NCBI GenBank assembly: GCA_029931885.1
Contig: JAOZRJ010000106.1
Location: forward strand, 1-5,879
Direction: 5' to 3'
Origin: Candidatus Omnitrophota bacterium
Lineage (GTDB): Bacteria > Omnitrophota > Koll11 > Zapsychrales > Aceulaceae
DNA: 5,879 nt
The translations under genes and the position numbers were made by a program. Of this stretch, positions 1 to 5,879 are shown piece after piece. The stretch's first letter is position 1. The number at the start of each line of letters is the position of its first letter. The notes below the pieces were generated by a model. That model made no database searches, was not told the DNA's origin, and was given only the letters and a program-made list of their open reading frames with translations.

Positions 1-7
1 TGATTTA

Positions 8-13
8 CCCTCT
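8..13 (-). promoter_or_regulatory. Ribosome binding site of the next gene (probably frr) beyond the left edge
   Basis: Just after the pyrH stop codon the minus strand reads AAGAGGGTAAATCA up to the window edge. AGAGGG is a good Shine-Dalgarno core with at least 7 nt after it, so a start codon is expected at or just past the edge. In most bacteria frr (ribosome recycling factor) follows pyrH, which makes it the best guess. None of its coding sequence can be seen, so its identity is inference from gene order only. Confidence 0.5.
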
Positions 14-14
14 T

Positions 15-734
15 TTATTTTACGGTTGTTCCTATTTTTTCTCCGAAAACAACTTTTTTAATATTCCCAACCTTTAATAAATTAAAAACTATTATAGGCA
101 AATTATTGTCCATGCACATACTAATTGCTGTAGCATCCATAACTTTCAAGTCTTTATTTAAAACATCAATAAATTTAAGACTTTTAAACTTCTTAGCCTT
201 TTTATCTTTAATCGGATCAGCTGAATAAACGCCATCCACTTTTGTTGCTTTTAAAATCACTTCTGCCCCGATTTCTTTTGCACGCAAAGCTGCTGCTGTA
301 TCCGTTGTAAAATAAGGGTTGCCTGTTCCAGCTACAAAAATAATAACACGATTCTTTTCTAAATGCCGCATAGCTCGTCTAAGAATATATGGTTCAGCAA
401 TTGCATGTATATCAAGAGCTGTCAAAACTCTCGTTTGAACTCCAATTTGCTCTAAAGCATTTTGTAGAGCCAAACCATTTAAAACAGTAGCCAGCATACC
501 CATATAATCTGCAACAGAACGATCTAGTCCAAATTTCTTTGATTCCAGTTGACCACGAAAAATATTTCCACCTCCAACAACCAAAGCAACTTTCACTCCT
601 GTTTCCCAAATCTCCTTAACTTGATTAGCTAAAGAAGCGCAAACCTCTGCATCGATACCATGACCTCTTTTTCCCTGCATGGCTTCACCACTTAACTTTA
701 AAAGTATACGCTTATAAACGGGTTTTTTATTCAA
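15..734 (-). CDS. pyrH: UMP kinase (uridylate kinase)
   Basis: Cytoplasmic enzyme that phosphorylates UMP to UDP with ATP, the committed step to UTP and CTP. It belongs to the amino acid kinase fold and is normally a hexamer. With the start used here it has 239 residues, close to the 241 of E. coli PyrH. Family motifs in order are LKLSGEA (about 12-18), GGGNIFRG (54-61), MGMLAT (78-83), the UMP-binding [14 protein letters not shown] stretch (135-148) and [10 protein letters not shown] (165-174). No ATG or GTG precedes the conserved region. There are two in-frame TTG codons, at 741-743 and 732-734. The second has AAGG 9 nt upstream, while in the first AAGG abuts the start, so I prefer 734; the longer form would have 242 residues. 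Either start lies inside the end of tsf (overlap 8 or 17 nt), which suggests translational coupling. Identity is near certain; the start is not. Confidence 0.96.
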   Translation of the reverse strand: MNKKPVYKRILLKLSGEAMQGKRGHGIDAEVCASLANQVKEIWETGVKVALVVGGGNIFRGQLESKKFGLDRSVADYMGMLATVLNGLALQNALEQIGVQTRVLTALDIHAIAEPYILRRAMRHLEKNRVIIFVAGTGNPYFTTDTAAALRAKEIGAEVILKATKVDGVYSADPIKDKKAKKFKSLKFIDVLNKDLKVMDATAISMCMDNNLPIIVFNLLKVGNIKKVVFGEKIGTTVK

Positions 735-1257
735 CTTGGCCAACCTTATATCTTGAAAATCGACTTATAAGTATATTTTCGCCAATTTTTGCAATAAGAT
801 TGCTGAGGCAATCTTGTATGGTTAATTTCACATCTTTAACAAAAGGTTGTTCAAGTAAACATTTTTCTTTCAAAAATGCATCCTTGTCTTTTTGCTGAGA
901 CAAGACATCTTCTGAAACATCTTCTCTTCTAACATATTCTGGACTCATAGCAGCAATATGCATAGCAACATCTTTTGAAAATTTACAAAAATCTTCATTT
1001 TTTGCAACAAAATCTGTTTCGCAATTAACTTCGAGCAAAACACCAATTTTTGAACCTAAATGAATATAAGCCTCAATGCGTCCTTCCTTAGCCGTTCGGC
1101 TTCCTTTTTTTGCTGCAAGCTCTAAGCCTCTCCTTTTCAAAACTTCTTTTGCCTTGTTAAGATCACCTCCAACCTCCTCCAAAGCATTTTTACATTCAAT
1201 AACACCGCAAGAAGTCATTTCTCTTAATTCCTTGATATCATCCACACTTGTAGCCAT
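727..1257 (-). CDS. tsf: Translation elongation factor Ts (short form)
   Basis: Guanine nucleotide exchange factor that releases GDP from EF-Tu in the cytoplasm. Residues 1-50 form the UBA-like N-terminal domain that contacts EF-Tu ([11 protein letters not shown], then [15 protein letters not shown]). The hallmark TDFVAKN follows at 81-87, and the end has LLEQPFVKD (134-142) and [10 protein letters not shown] (155-164). At 176 residues it is far shorter than E. coli EF-Ts (283) and also shorter than the compact Thermus type (about 196). The stretch between EDVSEDVL (112-119) and LLEQPF appears to lack about 20 residues that usually carry a conserved GKP/EGR segment, while the reading frame stays intact on both sides. 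The ATG at 1255-1257 has AAAGGA 7 nt upstream, a good ribosome binding site. It lies 50 nt after rpsB and overlaps pyrH, as expected for one operon. Confidence 0.96.
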   Translation of the reverse strand: MATSVDDIKELREMTSCGVIECKNALEEVGGDLNKAKEVLKRRGLELAAKKGSRTAKEGRIEAYIHLGSKIGVLLEVNCETDFVAKNEDFCKFSKDVAMHIAAMSPEYVRREDVSEDVLSQQKDKDAFLKEKCLLEQPFVKDVKLTIQDCLSNLIAKIGENILISRFSRYKVGQVE

Positions 1258-1264
1258 TACAAAA

Positions 1265-1270
1265 TCCTTT
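1265..1270 (-). promoter_or_regulatory. Ribosome binding site of tsf
   Basis: AAAGGA on the minus strand, 7 nt before the tsf ATG. It fixes the start at 1257. The 50-nt gap between rpsB and tsf holds no convincing promoter or terminator, so tsf is expected to be on the rpsB transcript. Confidence 0.7.
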
Positions 1271-1307
1271 CTTTACATGTATATATATTAACGCTTTATG
1301 CAGATTC

Positions 1308-2096
1308 TTATTTAGACTCTACAGGAGCATCTTTAGAAGGCTCCTCTTCTTTTTCCTCTGATTTAACCGCCTCTTCACTTTGAGCCTTATGCTGCACTGA
1401 AACGCTAGTGATATAATCTTTTCGCCCTTCAGAAACACTATCAACAATAAGAGACAAGATTAAGCGAATAGACTTTAAGGCATCATCATTAGCAGGTATT
1501 GGGAAATCAACAAAATCTGGATCACAATTTGTATCAATAATTGCCACAACTGGAATTTTCAGTTTTTTAGCTTCACGAACAGCAATATCCTCTTTTTTAG
1601 GATCAATAACGAACATTGCCTGAGGTAATTCTTTCATTTCTCGAATTCCGTTTAAATCACGCCCAAGCTTATCTTTTGCTTTGCCCATATGTGCAATTTC
1701 TTTTTTTGTAAGCTTTTCTGCAACCCCATTTTCAAGCATACGCTCTAAGTTGAATAATTTTTTCAAAGATTTTTTTGAAGTTTCAAAATTTGTTAAAAGT
1801 CCTCCTGGCCAACGATAATTGATATAAAACATATCTGATCGTTTTGCCTCATCGCAAATAATTTCTTGAGCTTGTTTTTTCGTACCGACAAAAAGGATTC
1901 GTCCTCCTTTTACAGCCACTCCTCTCAAGAAATCTCTAGCTTGATTTAAGCATTCCACTGTTTTTTCAAGGTCAATAATATAAATACTGCTCCTTGCGCC
2001 AAAAATGTAAGGTTTCATCTTAGGATTCCACCTTTTTGTTTGGTGCCCAAAATGAACCCCGGCTTCCAATAACTGCTTAATTAACTCGTCTATCAT
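1308..2096 (-). CDS. rpsB: 30S ribosomal protein S2
   Basis: Structural protein of the small ribosomal subunit that binds 16S rRNA at the back of the 30S head-body junction and helps recruit S1. The 262 residues show the family motifs: EAGVHFGHQT and WNPKM (11-27), IFGARSSIYIIDLEKT (31-46), FVGTKKQAQ (69-77), YRWPGGLLTNF (94-104) and DTNCDPDFVDFPIPANDDA (188-206). It is about 20 residues longer than E. coli S2 because of a charged Glu/Lys-rich tail (about 239-262) with no recognisable fold, a common variable feature. The ATG at 2094-2096 has a strong CGGAGG Shine-Dalgarno 4 nt upstream. It is the first gene of the rpsB-tsf-pyrH unit and has its own predicted promoter. In E. coli S2 represses its own operon through the leader; whether that holds here cannot be read from the sequence. 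Confidence 0.98.
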   Translation of the reverse strand: MIDELIKQLLEAGVHFGHQTKRWNPKMKPYIFGARSSIYIIDLEKTVECLNQARDFLRGVAVKGGRILFVGTKKQAQEIICDEAKRSDMFYINYRWPGGLLTNFETSKKSLKKLFNLERMLENGVAEKLTKKEIAHMGKAKDKLGRDLNGIREMKELPQAMFVIDPKKEDIAVREAKKLKIPVVAIIDTNCDPDFVDFPIPANDDALKSIRLILSLIVDSVSEGRKDYITSVSVQHKAQSEEAVKSEEKEEEPSKDAPVESK

Positions 2097-2100
2097 TCTG

Positions 2101-2106
2101 CCTCCG
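2101..2106 (-). promoter_or_regulatory. Strong ribosome binding site of rpsB
   Basis: CGGAGG on the minus strand lies 4 nt before the rpsB ATG and is the strongest Shine-Dalgarno in the window. A CCT 7 nt upstream of the AGG could pair with it in a very small hairpin, too weak to claim as a switch. Confidence 0.75.
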
Positions 2107-2166
2107 TTTAGGTGTCTTTTAGCTTCTTTTAATATTATGTATAAAGGTAAAAATTTGAATTCACCT

Positions 2167-2195
2167 AGTATACCTAAGAATTAATATTAATGCAA
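2167..2195 (-). promoter_or_regulatory. Sigma70-like promoter of the rpsB-tsf-pyrH operon
   Basis: On the minus strand a -35 box TTGCAT (2190-2195) is separated by exactly 17 nt from a -10 box TATACT (2167-2172), which is 5 of 6 to consensus. The -35 matches only 3 of 6. Transcription would start near 2158-2161, leaving a leader of about 62-65 nt before rpsB. The remainder of the 151-nt gap (2097-2247) holds the rpsB ribosome binding site and a hairpin described separately; there is no coding potential. Spacing and position support the call, but in such AT-rich DNA chance matches occur. Confidence 0.6.
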
Positions 2196-2205
2196 TAGTT
2201 TATTT

Positions 2206-2234
2206 TTGGCATCTTTTTGAACAAAAATGGCCAA
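2206..2234 (-). terminator. Possible terminator hairpin after the msbA-like gene
   Basis: Starting 13 nt after the stop codon of the ABC transporter, an inverted repeat TTGGC...GCCAA (outer 5 bp) continues, after one bulged C, into an AT-rich 6-bp stem including one G-U pair, with a loop of about 6 nt. On the minus strand it is followed by A-rich, not T-rich, sequence, so it is not a classical intrinsic terminator. On the plus strand it is followed by TTTT, but no plus-strand gene ends here. It could slow or attenuate read-through into rpsB or stabilise the 3' end of the transporter mRNA. Confidence 0.3.
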
Positions 2235-2247
2235 TTTTGCATCATTT

Positions 2248-4041
2248 TCACTCTTTAAACTGTGTTTCGTAAAGCCTTCTATAGAGATCACACGTTTTTA
2301 AAAGCTGTTCGTGTGAATCCAACCCGACAATTCGACCAGATTGTAAAACAGCAATTTTTGTAGCTTTTTTAATTGTTGAAAGGCGATGTGCAATACAGAC
2401 AACTGTCCTCTTCTTCATAAGCTCATCAATCGCTTCTTGGACATACTTCTCAGATTCAGAATCAAGCTGTGAGGTGGCTTCATCTAAAATTAAAATAGGA
2501 GGATTTTTTAAAATTGCTCTTGCAATCGCAATACGCTGACGCTCTCCACCTGACAACCTAAATCCTCGATCTCCGATAACAGTATCATACCCTTGAGGAA
2601 GCTTCAAAATAAAATCATGCGCAAATGCTTTCTTTGCAGACTCTTCGACCTGCTCTTGCGAGGCTTCTAAATGTCCATACGTAATGTTAGCTTTTATTGA
2701 ATCATTAAAAAGAATTGTCTCTTGGGTAACAATACCAATCTGCGTACGTAAAGATTTAAAATTTACATCTTTCAAATTAACATCGTCGATTGTCACATTT
2801 CCTTTTGTTGGATCATAAAACCTCGGAATAAGATTTACCAATGTTGATTTCCCGACGCCAGTCGGGCCGACTATCGCTACAATTTCGCCGACATTAATAT
2901 CAAAACTAACATTATCAAGAACCATTTTTGACTCGTCATCATAATGAAAATAAACATCTTTTATACTAATTTTATTCTGAATAACACCAATTTTCTTAGC
3001 ATCAGGCTTCTCGGCAACCGTTGGCTTTGCATTTAAAACATCACTAACGCGCTCGTTAGCCGCAAGGGCTTGCTGCACCAAAGCATTAACATTGCTTAAT
3101 TTTTTAATCGGATTTAGCATAGACATTAATGCTCCTAAAAATAATCCAAAAACACCAAAAGAAACATCACCAGCAATAACCTGCCTTCCAATCCAAAGCA
3201 AGATTCCTGCGCCACAAAACGCTCCAATAAGTTCCGTAATCGGGCTAATCATAAGTGTTCGCCGAACTGTCTTCATTTTAATTTTATAAAAATCTTGATT
3301 CTGACCCTTAAATCGATTCGTTTCATAATCTTCCATCCCAAAAGCTTTTACAACACGAACACCGGAAATCGTTTCAAGAAGCAAAGAGTTAATATCAGCC
3401 ATTTTGCCTTGAGAGCTAAAAGATAATTTTTTTAATTTTCTTCCAATTTGTTTCATTGGAAAAGCAATAAGTGCCCCTAAAATTACAGTTATAATAAAAA
3501 CTTTAGGATAAATAAAAAGAATAATGCTAATAAAAACAAAAATACGAAAACTTTGATAAAAAAGATCAGCAACGCCATAGGAAACAGCATTTTCAACTAC
3601 CTGAACATCATTTGTGATCCTTGAAACAAGCTCTCCAGTCCTCTTTTGGGAAAAATAATCTAATGATAAATTTTGAATCGTTTTATACAAATGAAGGCGC
3701 ATATCACGCATTACCCGTTGTGAAACATCATTCATTAAATAACCTTGAAAAAATGTAAAAAGCCCCTTCATCGCAAAAACAAACAAAAGCCCAATCGACA
3801 CAATCAATAAAAGCTTCTCCGACGGCATTGCATTAACCCTGCTAATAAAATTTACAACAAAATCAGGAGCTTTACCTGGAAGAGTGATCTCTCCCTTTCC
3901 AAGAATTTTATCGGCCAAAGGAACAATTAGCGATAATTGAAATCCATCAAAAATTGCAGACATTAGCATGCAGCCTACGGCAGACGCTAAAACACCAATA
4001 TGTCCTTTTAAGAATTTAAGTAATTTGAAGTATTCTCTCAT
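2248..4041 (-). CDS. msbA: MsbA-type ABC exporter (lipid A/multidrug half-transporter, permease fused to ATPase)
   Basis: Inner-membrane half-transporter that works as a homodimer; MsbA proteins flip lipid A-core to the periplasmic leaflet using ATP. With the start at 4041 it has 597 residues (E. coli MsbA 582). Six hydrophobic segments lie at about 15-42, 77-97, 157-178, 180-196, 269-288 and 292-310. The ATPase domain has A-loop Tyr367, Walker A GPTGVGKST (392-400), Q-loop Gln440, signature LSGGE (496-500), Walker B ILILDE (516-521, catalytic Glu521), D-loop SQLD (524-527) and switch His552, all intact. The frame is open upstream to a GTG at 4131, adding 30 residues, but that extension is not family-like and covers a predicted promoter. 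ATGs at 4056 and 4041 are both usable; MREYFKLLKF at 4041 resembles the usual helix before the first membrane segment. No strong ribosome binding site is seen. The lipid A role rests on similarity plus the nearby lpxB; another lipid or drug substrate is possible. Confidence 0.9.
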   Translation of the reverse strand: MREYFKLLKFLKGHIGVLASAVGCMLMSAIFDGFQLSLIVPLADKILGKGEITLPGKAPDFVVNFISRVNAMPSEKLLLIVSIGLLFVFAMKGLFTFFQGYLMNDVSQRVMRDMRLHLYKTIQNLSLDYFSQKRTGELVSRITNDVQVVENAVSYGVADLFYQSFRIFVFISIILFIYPKVFIITVILGALIAFPMKQIGRKLKKLSFSSQGKMADINSLLLETISGVRVVKAFGMEDYETNRFKGQNQDFYKIKMKTVRRTLMISPITELIGAFCGAGILLWIGRQVIAGDVSFGVFGLFLGALMSMLNPIKKLSNVNALVQQALAANERVSDVLNAKPTVAEKPDAKKIGVIQNKISIKDVYFHYDDESKMVLDNVSFDINVGEIVAIVGPTGVGKSTLVNLIPRFYDPTKGNVTIDDVNLKDVNFKSLRTQIGIVTQETILFNDSIKANITYGHLEASQEQVEESAKKAFAHDFILKLPQGYDTVIGDRGFRLSGGERQRIAIARAILKNPPILILDEATSQLDSESEKYVQEAIDELMKKRTVVCIAHRLSTIKKATKIAVLQSGRIVGLDSHEQLLKTCDLYRRLYETQFKE

Positions 4042-4069
4042 AATATATATATCCATTTTTAAGTGGTGC

Positions 4070-4098
4070 ATATTACCATACTGATTGACTTTTGTCGA
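4070..4098 (-). promoter_or_regulatory. Sigma70-like promoter of the msbA-type gene
   Basis: On the minus strand TCGACA (4093-4098, 5 of 6 to the -35 consensus) is followed after 17 nt by TAATAT (4070-4075, 4 of 6), preceded by TGG as in an extended -10. The predicted start of transcription is near 4062-4064, upstream of the ATGs at 4056 and 4041 but downstream of the GTG at 4131 and the ATG at 4071. This is the main argument for the shorter protein. The leader would be only about 6-25 nt. Confidence 0.5.
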
Positions 4099-4113
4099 GC
4101 TATTTGTTATAGT
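4085..4113 (+). promoter_or_regulatory. Strong sigma70-like promoter of the oxidoreductase-lpxB operon
   Basis: TTGACT (4085-4090, 5 of 6) and TATAGT (4108-4113, 5 of 6) are separated by exactly 17 nt, and TGT precedes the -10 as in an extended -10 element. Transcription would begin near 4119-4121, giving a leader of about 27-29 nt before the ATG at 4148. This is the best promoter match in the window. It lies back to back with the minus-strand promoter, their -35 boxes only 2 nt apart. Confidence 0.7.
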
Positions 4114-4147
4114 GCTAAAAATATAAATCACTATTATCTATAAACTT

Positions 4148-5083
4148 ATGAACACTAAACTAAATATTGGCATTATCGGAATTGGACACCTTGGATCACG
4201 CCATCTAAAAGTCTATAATGAGCTTTCTGACCGCATCAACCTAGTTGGTATCTGTGATACCAAAGAAGCTCGGACGCGAAAACTAGCAAATCATTATAAA
4301 GTAAAATTCTTCAAAGACCACAAAAGTCTAATCGGCAAAGTTGATGCTGTTAATATTTGTACGCCAACGACTTTCCACTTTAATGTCGCCAAAGATTTTT
4401 TACAAAATGGCGTCCATACGCTTATTGAAAAACCTATTACAACAACAGTCGCCCAAGCAAATAAGCTTGTTGATCTTGCTAAAAAGAAAAAGCTTATCCT
4501 GCAGGTCGGACATATTGAACGATTCAACTCTGCCTTTGAAGGCATCAAGCATTTTACAAAAAACCCAAGATTCGTCGAATGTCATCGCTTAAATAGATTT
4601 CCAAACCGCTCCTTAGATATTGGCGTTGTTATGGATCTCATGATCCACGACATTGACATTATCTTAGGACTAACAAATTCAAAAATTGATACAGTCGAAG
4701 CTGTAGGGGTTAAGGTTTTAACGCCCATGGAAGATATCGCTAATGCACGCATTACCTTTAAAAATGGTTGCGTGTGCAATTTAACTGCCAGTCGTATTTC
4801 AGATGAAGTAACTCGAAAAATTCGTGTTTTCTTAAATGATGCCTACATTTCTCTTGATTATGTTAAACAAGAAGCATTTATCTACAAAAAACATAAAAGC
4901 TTAATCTCAAAGCACTCACTCCCAATCGAGAAAGAGGAGCCCTTAAAAAAAGAAATTGAATCATTCATTGATTGCATTCAAAATAATAAAGAACCAATTG
5001 TTTCAGGGGTTGAAGGACGCGATGCTCTTCTCTTGGCTTTAGATATCACCAAAAAAATATGGAAAAACAAAAAAATCATGTGA
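4148..5083 (+). CDS. Gfo/Idh/MocA-family NAD(P)-dependent sugar oxidoreductase, lpxB-linked
   Basis: Predicted cytoplasmic dehydrogenase of 311 residues, a normal length for the family, acting on a sugar or sugar nucleotide. The N-terminal Rossmann fold has the dinucleotide motif GIGHLG (11-16), with Asp37 at the end of the second strand suggesting NAD(H) rather than NADP(H). The family EKP motif with the likely catalytic Lys95 is at 94-96. The C-terminal domain carries GHIERFN (121-127) and DLMIHDIDI (163-171), whose Asp163 and His167 fit the family active site. It overlaps lpxB by 25 nt and has its own strong promoter but no Shine-Dalgarno before the ATG. In Acidithiobacillus ferrooxidans a relative, GnnA, sits between lpxA and lpxB and oxidises UDP-GlcNAc at C3 for amide-linked lipid A. 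A similar role is plausible here, but no partner aminotransferase (gnnB) is in the window, so the substrate is unknown and I assign no symbol. Confidence 0.9.
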   Translation: MNTKLNIGIIGIGHLGSRHLKVYNELSDRINLVGICDTKEARTRKLANHYKVKFFKDHKSLIGKVDAVNICTPTTFHFNVAKDFLQNGVHTLIEKPITTTVAQANKLVDLAKKKKLILQVGHIERFNSAFEGIKHFTKNPRFVECHRLNRFPNRSLDIGVVMDLMIHDIDIILGLTNSKIDTVEAVGVKVLTPMEDIANARITFKNGCVCNLTASRISDEVTRKIRVFLNDAYISLDYVKQEAFIYKKHKSLISKHSLPIEKEEPLKKEIESFIDCIQNNKEPIVSGVEGRDALLLALDITKKIWKNKKIM

Positions 5084-5879
5084 TTATTGTCGCCGGTGAA
5101 GCCTCCGGAGACATCCATGCATCTCATCTTGTTAAAGAAATTAAAAATCTAAATCCTGACATTGCTTTCTCTGGTCTCGGTGGAGAAAAAATGCATTCAG
5201 CAGGAGTTGAAATTTACGCTGACCTAACTCAAATGGCCGTTGTAGGATTTGTAGAAATTTTTAAACATCTTTTTGCAATCAAGAAAGTTTTTGATCTTAT
5301 CTTAAAAAAGGTTGAAGGAACTGGCACAAAAACTGTTATCTTAATTGATTATCCTGGTTTTAATTTACGGCTTGCGCAAAAATTAAAAACGATGGGTATC
5401 AAAGTGATTTATTATATCAGCCCTCAGGTATGGGCATGGAACGAAAAACGCGTTAATTTAATAAAAAATGTTGTTGATAAAATGATTGTTTTCTTTGAAT
5501 TTGAAAAAGATTTTTATGCAAAAAGAGGATTTGATGTTGATTTTGTAGGACATCCATTAGTTGATACTGTAAAATCTAACACAACCAAAGATGAACTATT
5601 AGCAAATATCGATTTCTCTTGTAAAAAGAGAACAATTGCTCTCCTGCCCGGTTCACGCGAAAAAGAAGTTAAGCTGCTCTTTCCCGTTATGATACAAGCT
5701 GCAAAAAATCTTTATAAAAAAAACCCCAACTTACAATTTCTCGCACTTAAGGCGTCGACTATAAAAAAATCATTAATGAAAAAATATATCCCCAAAAACC
5801 TTCCTTTGCAAATTTTAGAGGATGATACATATAACGGCATTAACGCTTGTGACCTCTGTCTGGTCGCATCAGGAACCGC
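5059..5879 (+). CDS. lpxB: Lipid A disaccharide synthase, 5' part (cut by the window edge)
   Basis: Peripheral inner-membrane glycosyltransferase (GT19) that joins UDP-2,3-diacylglucosamine and lipid X to form the tetraacyl disaccharide 1-phosphate of lipid A. The open frame runs 273 codons to the edge without a stop; the full protein is usually about 380 residues, so roughly 70 percent is present. Motifs are AGEASGD (12-18), LIDYPGFN (95-102, with an Asp where the family has a catalytic-site Asp), ISPQVWAW (120-127), VGHP (163-166), LLPGSREKEV (195-204) and LVASGT (268-273) at the very end, where the family continues into the nucleotide-binding region. The ATG at 5059 lies within the end of the upstream oxidoreductase in another frame (25-nt overlap). 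A GTG at 5080 would give a 4-nt overlap but leaves almost nothing before the first conserved strand, so ATG is preferred. No clear ribosome binding site is present; coupled translation is likely. Confidence 0.96.
   Translation, partial: MEKQKNHVIIVAGEASGDIHASHLVKEIKNLNPDIAFSGLGGEKMHSAGVEIYADLTQMAVVGFVEIFKHLFAIKKVFDLILKKVEGTGTKTVILIDYPGFNLRLAQKLKTMGIKVIYYISPQVWAWNEKRVNLIKNVVDKMIVFFEFEKDFYAKRGFDVDFVGHPLVDTVKSNTTKDELLANIDFSCKKRTIALLPGSREKEVKLLFPVMIQAAKNLYKKNPNLQFLALKASTIKKSLMKKYIPKNLPLQILEDDTYNGINACDLCLVASGT

Noticed and set aside
412..609. Minus-strand 65-codon open frame inside pyrH
   Set aside because: Lies entirely within the intact pyrH coding sequence in another frame, and its protein has no recognisable family features.
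1076..1291. Plus-strand 71-codon open frame opposite tsf
   Set aside because: Antisense to the conserved N-terminal half of EF-Ts; no ribosome binding site or family motif. A shadow frame.
1274..1291. TACATGTA/TATATATA palindromic stretch between rpsB and tsf
   Set aside because: Short AT palindromes with no T-tract or GC stem; not a terminator or convincing operator.
2160..2180. Repeated CCTA around GTATAC, and TAGGTG complementary to CACCTA near the rpsB ribosome binding site
   Set aside because: The TAGGTG lies upstream of the predicted transcription start, so it could not fold with the leader; short matches are expected in AT-rich DNA.
3092..3289. Plus-strand 65-codon open frame opposite the exporter gene
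   Set aside because: Antisense to membrane segments of the ABC transporter; composition reflects the reverse complement of hydrophobic codons.
4294..4779. Several open frames of 61-84 codons on both strands within the oxidoreductase gene
   Set aside because: All overlap one another and a well-supported coding sequence with intact motifs; none has independent evidence.
1..5879. Mobile element, CRISPR array, toxin-antitoxin or defence system
   Set aside because: No transposase, integrase, regular repeats, att-like ends or effector domains; the whole window is accounted for by housekeeping and envelope genes.

Overview
This AT-rich window looks like chromosomal DNA from an uncultured Gram-negative (lipid A-making) bacterium. 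It carries part of the universal translation cluster rpsB-tsf-pyrH next to genes for lipid A synthesis and export (an MsbA-type ABC transporter and lpxB). The S2 and EF-Ts sequences, the low GC and a Gfo/Idh-family gene beside lpxB recall Candidatus Omnitrophota or a related lineage, but that is an impression that needs a tree. Apart from the window edges, every gene is intact. I see no mobile element, CRISPR array, tRNA or rRNA.

Left part, minus strand (1-2096): rpsB (30S protein S2), tsf (EF-Ts) and pyrH (UMP kinase) are transcribed right to left with 50 nt and then a short overlap between them. A Shine-Dalgarno-like AGAGGG at the extreme left edge points to one more gene just outside, by conserved order most likely frr. 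A sigma70-like promoter (TTGCAT-17-TATACT) lies in the 151-nt gap upstream of rpsB.

Middle, minus strand (2248-4041): a complete ABC exporter half-transporter of the MsbA type, transcribed towards rpsB.

Right part, plus strand (4148-5879): a Gfo/Idh/MocA-family NAD(P)-dependent oxidoreductase overlaps by 25 nt the start of lpxB (lipid A disaccharide synthase). lpxB runs off the right edge after about 273 codons. It has no stop codon in the window and was identified by translating the sequence directly.

The 106-nt divergent region between the transporter and the oxidoreductase holds two back-to-back sigma70-like promoters whose -35 boxes are 2 nt apart. The two envelope units are probably expressed together: LpxB makes the lipid A disaccharide, the ABC protein would flip the finished lipid, and the oxidoreductase may supply or modify a sugar nucleotide. 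No clearly new multi-gene system is visible. The most unusual points are the lpxB-linked oxidoreductase, an EF-Ts that appears to lack a normally conserved internal segment, and the compact divergent promoter pair.
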